Shown: in pieces, positions 1 through 9,622 of the stretch
Position numbering within the stretch: the first letter of the stretch is position 1
Layout: each line of letters opens with the position of its first letter
DNA from: Pelagomonas calceolata
Lineage: Eukaryota; Sar; Pelagophyceae; Pelagomonadales; Pelagomonadaceae
Direction of reading: 5' to 3'
Length of the DNA: 64,000 nt
Assembly (NCBI GenBank): GCA_918797485.1
Contig: CAKKNE010000005.1
Location: 4,092,001-4,156,000 of the forward strand
Made by a program: the position numbers and the translations under genes
The notes under the pieces: generated by a model
What the model was told of the DNA's origin: nothing
What the model saw: the letters and a program-made list of their open reading frames with translations, nothing else
Databases searched by the model: none

Positions 1-232
1 GCGTACACACACTAGCAACCACGCAGCCTCAGCAAAAACCGGACGTTGCTCCCGTAAGAAATCGACGCTGTCAGTGGCTATATCATATTAGTGGCCCCGG
101 AGTACGTCGGAAGCAGGCGGCGACCGTCCGACGACCGTTACGCCGTCGAGTAGCAGCTGGCAGCCACTGCATAACCACTGCATAGCTACGCCGCAGCGCG
201 CATAGTCGTGCCGTAAGCCGCGGGCAGCAAAC

Positions 233-2111
233 ATGATCGAAGCGATCGTACTCATTTGGTACGCCACAACGACGGTCGGCGCGACGAACACGCTCGCGTA
301 CTGGCTCGTCACATCACTATTTGCGTGGATTTTGATGGGCCTCTTCACGCGCGGCCGCAACGAGGACCTCGAGGAGCTGCTGCGGAACGGAAAGGAAGAA
401 GAAAAGGTCGAGTGCTGCGCGCCCTTCCAGGACCCGGCGGCCCTGGCCGCGGCGCAGCGGCCTTCCGTGAGGCGGTCGAGAAGCGGCCACCGCCTCGAGA
501 TGTGCGCCGAATTACCAAGAAGCGTGAACCCCTGGGTGAACGCGACGTGGCGCGTCACGAGCGCCGAGCGCCTGAAGATGGCTCTATTAGCCCCGTGGCT
601 GCTCCCGGCCCGCGTCGCGTTTTTGGTGATAGCGGCGAGCGGCGCGTCGTTCTTCGCGACGATCGCTACAATAGGCTGGGGCGCGCGGGCGCCGTCGGGT
701 GAGTCGCTCCCGCTCACGACGCCGCCGGACGACGCCCGGTTGCCGCGCTGGCGGCGGGTCCTAGGCTTGCCTGTTTTACTGTTCGTGCGCCTCGCTCTGC
801 TGGCTCTAGGCTTCTGGCGCGTCGAGGTGAGAGGGCGAGAAAAACTGGACGCAAACGCGAGGGTGCTCGTCTGCAACCACCTCAGCATGGTCGAACCCCT
901 CGTACTGCTCATAGAGACGCGGTGCACGCCCGTCACCGCGTCGGCTTTCGCCAAATTACCGGCGCTGGGCGCTGTTGGAAGGTTACACCAGTTGATTTGG
1001 CTCGAAAGGGGCGACCCGGCGTCTCGTTCAAGAGTCGTCGACGCGATTCATCGACGCACAAGGCCCCAAGCTACCGAGTGGCCGCCTGTGTTAGTATTCC
1101 CTGAAGGGACGACGTTAAACGGTAGGGCCTTGATCTCGTTCAAGCCCGGGGCCTTCGCGCCTCAAGCTAAAGTGCAGCCGGCGGTCGCGCGGTTCCCCTT
1201 TGCGGTCAGATGCGGTATGGGATTGGATCCGTCCTGGTGCACCGCGGGCCCGCAGTTCGGCGAACTCTCACTCAGAATGATGCTGCAGCCCTGGAACCGG
1301 GTTCGCATCGACTTTTTGGATCCTATTGAACCATTGGAGGAGTCGACGGCCGCATTTGGTGGGAGGGTGCGCCGGGCGATGGCCGATTCACTGGGCGTGC
1401 CGGTCACGGACCACTCCTGGGCGGACATGTGGCTGAACATGACGGCGCGGTGATTAGCTGTGTGGAAATCATATTTCAGGCGCCCCACGCCATCGCCGCG
1501 ACGTCGTTCTAACCTGAGTCACTGGTTGATTTCCGCACAGGCAATTGGGCCTGCCGCCGCACAAGACGCTCGTGCAGCTCAAAGCTTTACAGAAGGCCCT
1601 GCCCGAGACGCCCGTCGAGCGGCTGCGCGCGGCGGACGCCCTCAAGAGGTTCGCAAGGGCTGATCAACAAAAACACGGCAAGTTGTCCGTGGTGCAGTTC
1701 CGGGCCGCGCTGCGCGGCAACGTCGTCGAGCAGCAGGAGGACCTGCGCCTCGACGATAGTACCTTGGACGCGTTGTTTGCGAAGCTCGGGGGCGGCTCGG
1801 ACGACATCGACTTCTTCTCGTTCTTAGTCGGCTTCGCCGTGCTCGACGCGCTGCACTCGTGCGAGGACGGTGCACTAGACCTGGTGTTTAGTTTACTGGA
1901 CGCGGACGGCGTCGGGAAGGTTCCTAGGAGCCGCGTCGACGTCGCTTTGCAGCTGCGGCCGGACGACGCTTCCATTAGAGACGACGCGTTCATCTCCGTG
2001 GACGCGCTCGAGGAGGTCGACGAGGACCCGCTGCTCGACGGGGACGCCTTCCGGGCCCACGTCCGTGCGAACCGCGAGCGGCTCTCGCGCACGTGGAGTG
2101 TTGTGTCATAG
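233..2111 (+). CDS. LPCAT/LPEAT-type lysophospholipid acyltransferase with C-terminal EF-hand region
   Basis: Two exons, 233-1449 and 1541-2111, give 595 residues. The joined frame reads ...NMTARQLGLPPHK, which lines up with the acyltransferase to EF-hand linker of animal LPCAT1/2, so the two open frames are one gene. Hydrophobic stretches lie near residues 1-40, 118-148 and 178-198, as expected for an ER enzyme that reacylates lysophospholipids from acyl-CoA. Motif I is NHLSMVE (residue ~215), with Glu where the family usually has Asp (NHx4D). Motif III, PEGTTLNGRALISFKPGAF (~290), is intact. The EF-hand loops after residue 406 are degenerate, so Ca2+ binding is doubtful. The intron is an introner insertion. 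Confidence 0.88.
1458..1540 (+). mobile_element. Introner element forming the intron of the acyltransferase gene
   Basis: The element runs from CTGTGTGGAAATC to GATTTCCGCACAG, a terminal inverted repeat, with the core CACGCCATCGCCGCGAC inside. The left flank GTGATTAG (1450-1457) and right flank GCAATTGG (1541-1548) match 5/8, all differences being transitions. Splicing from GT at 1450 to AG at 1540 restores the frame. Confidence 0.85.
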
Positions 2112-2123
2112 TGTTTTTATGTC

Positions 2124-2495
2124 CTAGAAGCTAGCCGACGCGCTTGTCGCGCGCGCTCGCGCCTGCGTGGGGGGGGCGCGTCGATGGCGTTTCTGAGGCG
2201 GTGCCCTGCCACCAGCACGCCATCGCCGCGACCGTCGCACGTCGAAGGCTCCGCCTGGGGACGCCGCATGCATGCCGCCGCCCGCGCCGACGCCGCGGTA
2301 CTTCGACGTGTTGCGTTTGCTGTTTTTCAGGCGGAACTCTTTCCACTTCCGCCGGTAGACGCGCGCCTCGCGCGAGTCGGACGTCGCGGCCCACGCGACG
2401 AACAAGGCGCCGCAGGCGGCGGCCACTGCTGCTGCTATGAGTAGGAGCTGCAGGGTCTCCATTGAGAGTGCTGCACTGCACTGTTGCTTGCCCAC
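2124..2495 (-). CDS. Small single-pass membrane protein, unknown function
   Basis: An open frame of 123 residues, with a start at 2495 or an in-frame Met at 2462. Residues ~12-36 form one hydrophobic helix (LQLLLIAAAVAAACGALFVA), followed by a basic segment RRKWKEFRLKNSKRNTSKYRGV. A decayed introner probably lies at 2163-2240 (donor GTGCGACG, acceptor CACGCAG). Removing it keeps the frame and gives about 97 residues ending in ARARATSASASF. The SKYRGV string resembles the start of an AP2 domain but nothing after it does. I do not recognise a family. Confidence 0.4.
   Translation of the reverse strand: MGKQQCSAALSMETLQLLLIAAAVAAACGALFVAWAATSDSREARVYRRKWKEFRLKNSKRNTSKYRGVGAGGGMHAASPGGAFDVRRSRRWRAGGRAPPQKRHRRAPPTQARARATSASASF
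2163..2232 (-). mobile_element. Decayed introner-like intron
   Basis: It carries the inverted core of the introner family (ACGCCATCGACGCG facing GTCGCGGCGATGGCGT) and ends in CACGCAG on the minus strand. Candidate flanks GTGCGACG and GCGCGAGC share 5/8. The terminal repeats are no longer recognisable, so the assignment rests on the core, the frame and the flanks. Confidence 0.4.
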
Positions 2496-2825
2496 GACCT
2501 TTTACAACAAGTTATGCGTCGCCAGCGCTGCACAGTGCTCTGCTGGATGCGAGGTTGGAGAGAGAGCGTCAAGCGCAGCTTGCTTGCTTGGTGCAGCGTG
2601 TGTAACACTCTAGAGTGCATTAAATTTTATGCATTTTGTTGCAGCAGTGGATTGGAACGTTCTGTCCGGGTCGTGCGCTATCCTCCGACTCGCCAGACGG
2701 ATGCATGCGTGCTGGGTAAACGGTGCCTTTTCTGATATCTTCCCTCCCAGACCCTCCTCCCTGTCTGGGAGAGTAGATTCGTTCGAAAAAAAGGCCGGGA
2801 GACGCGTTCGTAGCTAAAGGGCAGC
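2496..2825. other. Divergent intergenic region
   Basis: This 330 bp between two divergently oriented genes is less GC-rich than its surroundings. I see no gene and no convincing copy of the CTAG box. Confidence 0.5.
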
Positions 2826-4121
2826 ATGGCGGACGACGAGCAGCAGCTCCTCGTGGATACGGACTCGGAGCAGCAGCCGCTGGTACCGAAGAAGAAGAGC
2901 CGCGCCCTGGTGGCGGGAGCCGCGTTCGGCGCGGCGCTGCTGCTCGGCGCGGTCGCGGCGCGGGGCGGGGCGGGGCCGCGGTCGCAGGCCCTGCGCGCCG
3001 CGCCGTCGACCGCGGTCGCGACTCGGGACGTGGGCGACGTCGTCGAGCCCGACTTCATCGACTGCGCGGAGACCTGCATTCCCTGGCTCGACCCCGGGTT
3101 CGAGTGCAGCGGCGACGGCGTGACCATCGGCGTCGAGTTCGACGGCGACGGCCTGTGCGTCTACGACCTGCCGTGCGTCTTCCGCATCGTCCTGGACCTC
3201 GAGTTCGACCTCGTGTTCGGGGTCTGCTTCGACGTGGACGGCGAGGCGAGCTACGCGCGGGAGCGCACGGTCGCCACGGCGTACGGCGTGGCGAACGCGG
3301 TCATGACCGCGGGCGTCAAGGCCGAGGTCTTCACCACCCAGGGCCTGCGCAAGACCCACGCGGCAGCCATGAGCGAACTCGCGGGCGCCGGGGAGGAGCG
3401 GCAGCGCGAGTTCCTCGCCGCCGCGGACAAGGCCTTTGCCGCGCAACATGGCCGCGCCGTCACCGAGCCGGAGAAGCCCGAGGCCTACTACCTGTTCGCC
3501 CGGGACCTGGTCCTCACCGCGCGGGCGAAGAAGGAGGCCGCGCCGGGCACCGAGGCGGCCACGCCGGACTTCTTCTGGGGCGATGATGTGATTGGGCTCT
3601 GGGACGACGGCGGAAGCTGGTTCTGGGACGACTGGGGCAGCGGCGGCGGCGGCAGCGACGGCAGCGGGCTCATCTGCAAGATGTATCCGTGGTGCGACAT
3701 CTGGTACAACGGAAACGGCGGCGGCGGCGGCGACGCGTGCGCGTTCGAAGCGGAGGTGCGCGTCCCGGTCCAGGTGCAGGTGGATACCTACGCCGGCGCC
3801 AACGCGGCGTCCGTCCACGTCGGCGACCCGTGGGTGAGTTACTCGACCGGTAACGTGCAAGTCGAGTTCGAGGGCAAAGTGACGTTCGAGGCACAGGACG
3901 CGCTCGGGACCCTCTCTGCGGGCGCGGAAAGCTCGATTTCGACCGTGTGTGATACGAGCGGCTGCACCAGACCGGGCGGGGAAACGTGCGTCTTCGCGAG
4001 CTTGCAAGTGCCTTGGCTCGAGCTCCCAGACGCCAGCATATGCGGCATTAGTGTCCCCTACGCCTCCATCGGCGAAAGAGGGCTCTCTGCGGAGGTGTGC
4101 CTGTGCACGACCTGCTGGTGA
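2826..4121 (+). CDS. Type II membrane protein of unknown function
   Basis: 431 residues. A short acidic cytosolic tail (ADDEQQLLVDTDSEQQPLV) and KKKSR precede one Ala-rich membrane anchor at ~28-46. The lumenal part is Cys-rich (CAETCIPW, CDTSGC, CLCTTCW), with an acidic Trp/Gly low-complexity segment around residues 255-300. The N-terminal design matches the sulfatase at 7308 and the YHS protein ending at 12791, so Golgi or endomembrane residence is inferred. No catalytic motif is visible. Confidence 0.75.
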   Translation: MADDEQQLLVDTDSEQQPLVPKKKSRALVAGAAFGAALLLGAVAARGGAGPRSQALRAAPSTAVATRDVGDVVEPDFIDCAETCIPWLDPGFECSGDGVTIGVEFDGDGLCVYDLPCVFRIVLDLEFDLVFGVCFDVDGEASYARERTVATAYGVANAVMTAGVKAEVFTTQGLRKTHAAAMSELAGAGEERQREFLAAADKAFAAQHGRAVTEPEKPEAYYLFARDLVLTARAKKEAAPGTEAATPDFFWGDDVIGLWDDGGSWFWDDWGSGGGGSDGSGLICKMYPWCDIWYNGNGGGGGDACAFEAEVRVPVQVQVDTYAGANAASVHVGDPWVSYSTGNVQVEFEGKVTFEAQDALGTLSAGAESSISTVCDTSGCTRPGGETCVFASLQVPWLELPDASICGISVPYASIGERGLSAEVCLCTTCW

Positions 4122-4181
4122 AGTTCGGAGGTGCCCTCCCCCTTGCTGTTCCCCCTTGCCTAAACACTCATAAACTTACGC

Positions 4182-5406
4182 TCAGATCCCCTCGACGCTG
4201 CGCCCGAGCTCGTTGTACGTCGTCGGGTTCAGCTCGACGCTCAGCGACGGGCTGGCGAAGGCCGGTCGCCGCCGCCACGGCACGAGGTAGACGATCAGCG
4301 CGCCGACGACGACGAGTAGCACGACGACGAGCGCCAACAGAGCGTCGACCTCGCGCTTCATCGCGTCCACCCGCTCGACGAGTTCCTCGTCGCGCATCCC
4401 CTCGTCCTCGTCCTCCCACTCCTCGTCGCGCGACTTGCAGTTCTCGTCCTCGCCCCAGGCGCAGCAGAACGTCGGATCCACGCAGCAGCAGACCGCCCAC
4501 TGCTCGTCGCGCTCCCAGGCGGCGAAGCCGCAGGTCCCCGACTGGTACCCCGCAGCTTTTTCATCCTCGTACGGGTAGGCCTGCCGCCGCGCGTCCCAAT
4601 TTTTGGGGGCTAACCCATTCTCTCGACAGTACCGGAAGTAGCCCGCCTGATCTTCATCTTCATCAGGATCCTCCTCCTCCTTCTCCTTGCAGTCATCGTA
4701 GTCGTGAGCGTTCTGGTCGAGGCGCACGCGGTCCCGCCGGTAGTTCGTGCCCGCGAGCTGGCCCCGCCGACACAGACAGTGCGCCCAATTGGGAATCGTG
4801 CACGACGCGTCGACCCAGCCGTCCCAGAGCCCCGGCGCCAGTAAGCCGCAGTCCTCGTCCGTGCACCACTCGTTCGGCTCGCCGGGCTGCCTGTGTGGAA
4901 ATCAAAATTTTATGGCGCGTTCGTGCTGAATCGTCGCGTCGACCTCCACGCCATCGACGCGACGCCTGCTCGATGGCGTGGCGATGCCAGTTCCTCACCG
5001 CTCGACGGAGCCAGCGCGACCACGTCGTCGCCGAGAAATGACTTAGTGAAGAATTGGCACCCGACGCACTGGTTGATTTCCACACAGCGGGCTGCCAGTT
5101 GCGCCACGTATCGGACATGCCGTTGACCCACTCCCACACACCGCTTTCGTCCTGCTCGCCGGACTCGAACAATCCGATCCAGACCGCGCGCTGCGTCGTC
5201 ACCAGTTGGCGCACGTAGTCGTCCTCCGCCTTCGACTTAATGGTGGCCAGCGAGCCGCCGTTCGACTCGCAGTGCTGCTGGCACTGCGAGAACGTCGCCG
5301 GGAAATCAGAAATCAGGAAGCAAGCATCGATGCTCGTGCCCTGATAGGGGCTCGGGCACTGTGCCGCGCCGAGCGGTGCCAGCAGCGCGACGAGAAGAGA
5401 GCGCAT
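4182..5406 (-). CDS. C-type lectin domain membrane protein
   Basis: Exons 5406-5096 and 4890-4182 encode 339 residues. A signal peptide (MRSLLVALLAPLGAAQ) leads into a C-type lectin domain with WIGLFESG, WEWVNG, NWQPGEPNEW and a Cys-rich end WVDASCTIPNWAHCLC. The WND-type core is therefore present. An acidic Cys-rich segment follows, then a membrane helix near residue 305 (ALLALVVVLLVVVGALIVYL) and a short tail. The NWQPGEPN string, diagnostic of the fold, exists only if the introner is removed with a GC donor at 5095. Expected role: carbohydrate or ice/cell-surface recognition; the ligand is unknown. Confidence 0.85.
4891..5087 (-). mobile_element. Intact-looking introner element with perfect 8-bp target duplication
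   Basis: 197 bp with near-perfect terminal inverted repeats (CTGTGTGGAAATC / GATTTCCACACAG). The flanks CGGGCTGC (4883-4890 and 5088-5095) are identical. Inside is a hairpin, CACGCCATCGA ... TCGATGGCGTG. On the gene strand the duplication begins GCAGCCCG, so splicing uses a GC-AG pair. Confidence 0.93.
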
Positions 5407-5851
5407 ATTGTGCCGGTGTAGAGGGATTCTTGCTGCTGCTGCGCCTCGACCGGCGTCACTGCGGTACGTCACTGCGGTACGACTAGCGCTCCGCGGGCGC
5501 GCCGCGCGTAGAGCTGTAGTTGTTTTATCTGGAGAGGCTGCCTGCCTCTTGCCTCGCCGCTCGCGGTACGAATGGCTGCCCCTACCGCTTTGGTCGGCTC
5601 GTTTGCGTGTCCTAAGCACGCCCCGCAACGCCTGTTGCCTGCCAAAATTGGAATGGAGCTGTGTTGCGCCAAGCCTTGGCAGAGCGGCACGTGAGGCCGC
5701 CGCGGCCCCCACCAGGAAGCCTCGCGACGACGGCTCTCGCCGCGGAGGACTCCTACGATCACAAAAAGACGCCTCAGGTCAGGCCCGGACGACGGGCTCC
5801 ACCGCGACGGAGCTCGCGGCGGCGACTCCTACCGATCACAAAAAGCCATCC
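5407..5851. other. Intergenic region with short repeats
   Basis: No gene seen. It holds a 13-bp tandem duplication (CGTCACTGCGGTA at 5454-5466 and 5467-5479) close upstream of the lectin start, and an imperfect direct repeat near the 3' end of the next gene. Confidence 0.6.
5748..5845. repeat. Imperfect direct repeat downstream of DIM1
   Basis: GACTCCTACGATCACAAAAA at 5748 recurs with one inserted base at 5824-5845. Similar GC-rich sequence precedes both copies. The pair lies within 105 bp of the DIM1 stop codon, so it is likely in its 3' UTR. Confidence 0.7.
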
Positions 5852-6772
5852 TTACGTGAAGTGCAACCCCTTGGCGTTGAACGCCACCAACAACGCGAGG
5901 AAGTCGTCCTGGTCCATCTTGGCGGGCCGCTTCCCGTCGAAGCGCTCGCCACCGACGACCTCCTCGACCATGGCCTTCACGTCCGGCGTTTCGCCCGAAG
6001 CACCGCGGAGCGCCGCGAACGTCTTCCAGGACGTCTCCAGGTCGGCGATCACTTTCTTCGACGTGAATAATGATCTAAGGGTCTTGTTCTTGCGGTTGAA
6101 GCACAATTTCACGAGGCCGTCCCATTCCACAAAATTGACCGGCGGCGGCGGGTTCTTCAGCTCGATGCGCACGACGCGCGAGTCGACTTTTGGCGGGGGC
6201 CGGAAGTTGTTCCTCCCTACCTTGATTAATTGTGTCACTTTGGCCAGCAACTGCGTGTTGACCGACAATCTACAGTACAACGCGTCGCCCGGCCTCGCGG
6301 ACAATCTCTGAGCAAACTCCTCCTGGAACATGACCACCGCGCACCGAAAGTAGGGTCTATGTGCTAATAACTTGAACAAAAACGGCGACGAGATGTTGTA
6401 CGGCAGATTAGCGACGCAGACGTCGAAGAACGGCAGCGGCGTCTTCAGGATGTCGCCCTGGATCAATTCGAGGCGATGCTTGCGGGGATCGCCCTCCACG
6501 CGCTTCTTGACCTCGCGGACCATGCGCGGGTCGAATTCCACCGCGACGAGCGACTTGGCCCTCGCTAATAACTTGACAGTCAAGTTCCCCGTACCGGGAC
6601 CGACCTCGAGCACGGCGTCCGTCGGTCTGAGTTTAGCTCTTTCCACTATACTATCAACAACAGCAGGGTTCTTGAGGAAGTTCTGGCCCAAGCTTTTATC
6701 TGCGGCTAATAGGCCCGAGTCGTGGCGCTTGCCGCCGCCTCCACTCGAGTCCTTGCCCTTGCGCTTGGGCAT
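5852..6772 (-). CDS. DIM1: rRNA adenine-N6,N6-dimethyltransferase (DIM1/KsgA family)
   Basis: 306 residues, the usual length of eukaryotic DIM1. The start of the catalytic domain, SLGQNFLKNP, is followed by the SAM-binding VLEVGPGTGNLT (~55-66), the acidic VAVEFDP, QGDILK and the catalytic NLPYNISSP (~121). The C-terminal domain VDSRVVRIE...FNRKNKTLRSLF is typical. The lysine-rich N-terminus without a presequence points to the nucleolus, where DIM1 dimethylates two adjacent adenosines near the 3' end of 18S rRNA and serves 40S assembly. It shares a 535-bp divergent promoter region with the sulfatase gene. Confidence 0.96.
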   Translation of the reverse strand: MPKRKGKDSSGGGGKRHDSGLLAADKSLGQNFLKNPAVVDSIVERAKLRPTDAVLEVGPGTGNLTVKLLARAKSLVAVEFDPRMVREVKKRVEGDPRKHRLELIQGDILKTPLPFFDVCVANLPYNISSPFLFKLLAHRPYFRCAVVMFQEEFAQRLSARPGDALYCRLSVNTQLLAKVTQLIKVGRNNFRPPPKVDSRVVRIELKNPPPPVNFVEWDGLVKLCFNRKNKTLRSLFTSKKVIADLETSWKTFAALRGASGETPDVKAMVEEVVGGERFDGKRPAKMDQDDFLALLVAFNAKGLHFT

Positions 6773-7307
6773 TTTTTATAGCGTTGTTTTTAGACTTTGT
6801 CGCTGCGGCGGCGTGTCGCTTCGGCGTTTCGCGCTGCGCGCTGCAATGTGTTGCTGCAGGAGCAGGGCTGCTCTGCTCTGCTGTATACAGTACGGTAGGG
6901 ACACGCGGCTGGGCGCAGTCGTCGGCACAACGCTGTGAGGGCTTGATGCGCTACACGAATTAGTAACTGACTATCTCTAGGCCGTAATGCAGCTCCGCGT
7001 CCCGTCGCCCGCTTGTCCATGCTTGCTAGTGCCTTCATGCCGCTAGCATTTCGGCTAGGACTACGTCGCGGGGTAGTCTGAGGGCTCCCCACACCCCCGG
7101 GGAGGCCAGGAACGGGTCGCGCGCGTCGCTTCAATCAAATAGTGGCTCGCTTTTCCACAGGAGATGGGCTTGTGAGTTTGGCTTTTGCGGCTGTTCGACG
7201 ACCGCGTAGAGCAGCCCCACCGAGGCAGCGCGCCCAAGAAGGCGCGCCCGAGGCACCCGAGCGTGTGTACCGCCAAAACAAGCAAAAACAAGGCAGCCCG
7301 AGAGACC
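6773..7307. other. Divergent promoter region between DIM1 and the sulfatase
   Basis: No gene supported. It contains a CTAG box at 7026-7046. Confidence 0.6.
7026..7046. promoter_or_regulatory. CTAG box
   Basis: CTAGTGCCTTCATGCCG followed by CTAG. It lies 262 bp upstream of the sulfatase ATG and 254 bp upstream of DIM1. Confidence 0.5.
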
Positions 7308-9206
7308 ATGGACGGGCAGCCCATCTACGACGCGTCGGAGGGCGAGGAGACGACCAGCCTGCTGCCCCACCAACAGCGGCGAGCGAGGCGCCTGCGCCCC
7401 GCCGTCGGCGCCGCCGTCGCCTGCGTCGCGGCCTTCGGCGCCGTCGCCGTCGTCACGAACGCCCGGACGACGGAGCTGCGCCGAAGCAACGACCCGGAGA
7501 TCGGGAACGTCGGGCGGCGGAGCGCGGCGAAGACGCCGACGATCGTCATCTCGCTGCTCGACGACCAGGGCTACGCCGACGTGCCGTGGCTCGCGCAGGA
7601 CGCCGCGACGCAATCCGCGATGCCCTTCGCGGACGCGCTGCGCAAGGACGCGGGCGGCGTCGACGTGAAAAACTACCACACCTGGCGCGACTGCACGCCC
7701 TCGCGGGCCATGCTTCTCACCGGAAGGCACCACGCCCAGCTGGGGATGCACGTGCCGCTGCTGGCCGGCGCGACGGCCGCGCTCCCGACGGACGAGCAGA
7801 CGATCGGCGAGCTCCTCGAGAAGGCGCGGCCGGGCGCCTACCACAGGGCCATCGTCGGCAAGTGGGACCTCGGCGCGGCTTCCCCCAAATACGTCCCCAC
7901 GGCGCGGGGCTTCGACGCCTTCACGGGCTTTTACAACGCGATGATCGACTACTTTGACTGGACGATCGAATCGGTGGCCATGACCGACATCGCCGGGACG
8001 ATCCTCGACGCGCAGCGCAACGACGGGCCGTCGCCCAAGGCGGCGGGCCAGTACACGACGCGGTTCCTGCGCGACGCGGCGCTCGGCGAGGTCGCCGCGG
8101 CCAAGACCGCGGGCAAGGCGCTGTTCTTGTACGCGGCCTGGAACGCGATCCACTACGACGTGGCGATCCCCGACGCGCACGCGCTGGGCCAGCCCGTCTA
8201 CATGAAGGCCGTGGGCCTCGGGCTGCCGCAGGAGCGGGCGCTGGCCCTGGCGGCGCTGCGCATCGTCGACGCGGCGAACGAGTGGATCTACTCGCGCTTG
8301 GACCGGGACAACACGATCTGGATCCAGACGAGCGACAACGGCGGCGAGCCCCACAAGGGCGCCTCGAACTACCCGCTGCGCGGCGGCAAGGGCTCGGGCT
8401 GGCAGGGCGGCACCCAGGTGCCGTGCTTCATGTGGCTCGGGGCGAACCTGCGCGGCTCGCTCAAGTCCTACGAGGGCCTCGTCCACGTCACGGACTGGGT
8501 GCCGACGTTAATAGGAGGCGCCCTGGGCGCGCCGGAGGCCCTCCCCGACGACCTCTACGGCCAGGACCTCTGGGAATCTTTGAGAGGCAACAGCGAGAAG
8601 AAGCGCGAGGACATCCTGCTCCTGGCCACGGCCGGCACGGGCGACGACGCGGGCGAGGCCATGGTCTCGCTCCGAACGGACCGCTATAAGGTGCTCATCG
8701 GCCAGGCGCCGTGCGCCGTCGGGACGCCGTCGAGCGAATACGCGGGCTGCGACTGCTCGGCCGACCGCACGACGGTCTGGGTCTCGGATCTGTTGGAGGA
8801 CCCGTCCGAGAGCACGAACCTGAACTGCGGCGACGCGCTGCCGGCGGACGTGCGCGCCGACCTCGCGGACCGCCTCGCCAAGAACTGGGACATGCACGTC
8901 CAGCCGGCCCAGCGCCCCTGCTACGACGAGACGCGGGCCGCGACCTTCATCGAGGCCGAGTGCTCGTACGACGACGTGCAGTACTACTGCCCCTGGCTCG
9001 CCGCGGACGTCGCCGACGCGCCGCGCTACGAGGCGGACGTGCCCAAATCCACGCACTTCAACTGGCTCGCGCGGGCGCCCGACGTTTGTATAAAGGACGC
9101 CGACAGCGCCCAGTTCGACGTGACCTGCGAGAACGCCTTCGTCCTCGACGAGCTCACGCTCACGACGGACCACATGGAGGACTGCTCGGCTCTTCGCGGT
9201 TCGTAA
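7308..9206 (+). CDS. Membrane-anchored sulfatase (arylsulfatase-like)
   Basis: 632 residues from the ATG at 7308; the open frame extends further upstream but this Met precedes a cytosolic tail and a membrane anchor (~30-50). The metal-binding opening is LLDDQGYADV. The formylglycine signature is DCTPSRAMLLTGR (~128), with the Cys to be converted. Also present are GKWDLG (~183) and the metal-binding SDNGG (~342). Most family members have GKWHLG, so the active-site His is Asp here. A Cys-rich C-terminal segment follows the catalytic domain. Expected to hydrolyse sulfate esters in the endomembrane lumen or at the cell surface; the substrate is unknown. Confidence 0.9.
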   Translation: MDGQPIYDASEGEETTSLLPHQQRRARRLRPAVGAAVACVAAFGAVAVVTNARTTELRRSNDPEIGNVGRRSAAKTPTIVISLLDDQGYADVPWLAQDAATQSAMPFADALRKDAGGVDVKNYHTWRDCTPSRAMLLTGRHHAQLGMHVPLLAGATAALPTDEQTIGELLEKARPGAYHRAIVGKWDLGAASPKYVPTARGFDAFTGFYNAMIDYFDWTIESVAMTDIAGTILDAQRNDGPSPKAAGQYTTRFLRDAALGEVAAAKTAGKALFLYAAWNAIHYDVAIPDAHALGQPVYMKAVGLGLPQERALALAALRIVDAANEWIYSRLDRDNTIWIQTSDNGGEPHKGASNYPLRGGKGSGWQGGTQVPCFMWLGANLRGSLKSYEGLVHVTDWVPTLIGGALGAPEALPDDLYGQDLWESLRGNSEKKREDILLLATAGTGDDAGEAMVSLRTDRYKVLIGQAPCAVGTPSSEYAGCDCSADRTTVWVSDLLEDPSESTNLNCGDALPADVRADLADRLAKNWDMHVQPAQRPCYDETRAATFIEAECSYDDVQYYCPWLAADVADAPRYEADVPKSTHFNWLARAPDVCIKDADSAQFDVTCENAFVLDELTLTTDHMEDCSALRGS

Positions 9207-9622
9207 GGGCACATTTGTTTACTTGCTTTGCTTAGCGCTAGGCCGCCTAGCCACGAAACCGACACCTCTCTGCGTGACCGCACGCCCGCCCCGCCCCCGG
9301 CCCCCATACGCCGCCCGAGTGTTAGCTTGGGTGAGGCCTACAGGCAATCCGGACGACCTCTGCTGAACCTGACGTGCGGATGTTTCCGCCGCAGCAAGCT
9401 CGCGTCGGGGAAATCCGCGTGCTAGCGGCCTGTAAGACACTAGGCATCCCTAGCAAGCAGCAAAAAAGTAAGGACACGGCACAGGGCTGCCCAAGCGCAT
9501 AAGCGATGGAACGGGCGTGCGTGGACGTTTTATCGAAGCCGCCGGCGCGTTGCTGACGCCCAAAGACGGACTGCTGCCCCACGCCATCGCCGCGAGGCAG
9601 CACTGCCTCTAGCTACACAACC
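9207..9622. other. Intergenic region with CTAG box and duplicated leader
   Basis: No gene seen. It carries a CTAG box at 9422-9443 and the first copy of a tandem leader duplication beginning near 9577. Confidence 0.6.
9422..9443. promoter_or_regulatory. CTAG box
   Basis: Reverse orientation: CTAGCGGCCTGTAAGACA followed by CTAG. About 180 bp upstream of the ATG at 9623. Confidence 0.55.

Noticed and set aside
2330-2350. SKYRGV as the start of an AP2 domain in the small membrane protein
   Set aside because: None of the later AP2 positions follow, and the string sits just after a membrane helix.
2814-4007. 397-codon antisense frame
   Set aside because: It mirrors the plus-strand membrane protein gene. 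It has no leader or domain.
7131-8486. Long antisense frame (451 codons) opposite the sulfatase
   Set aside because: GC-rich coding regions give long chance frames on the other strand. The sulfatase motifs fix the true strand, and this frame has Arg/Val-rich composition without domains.
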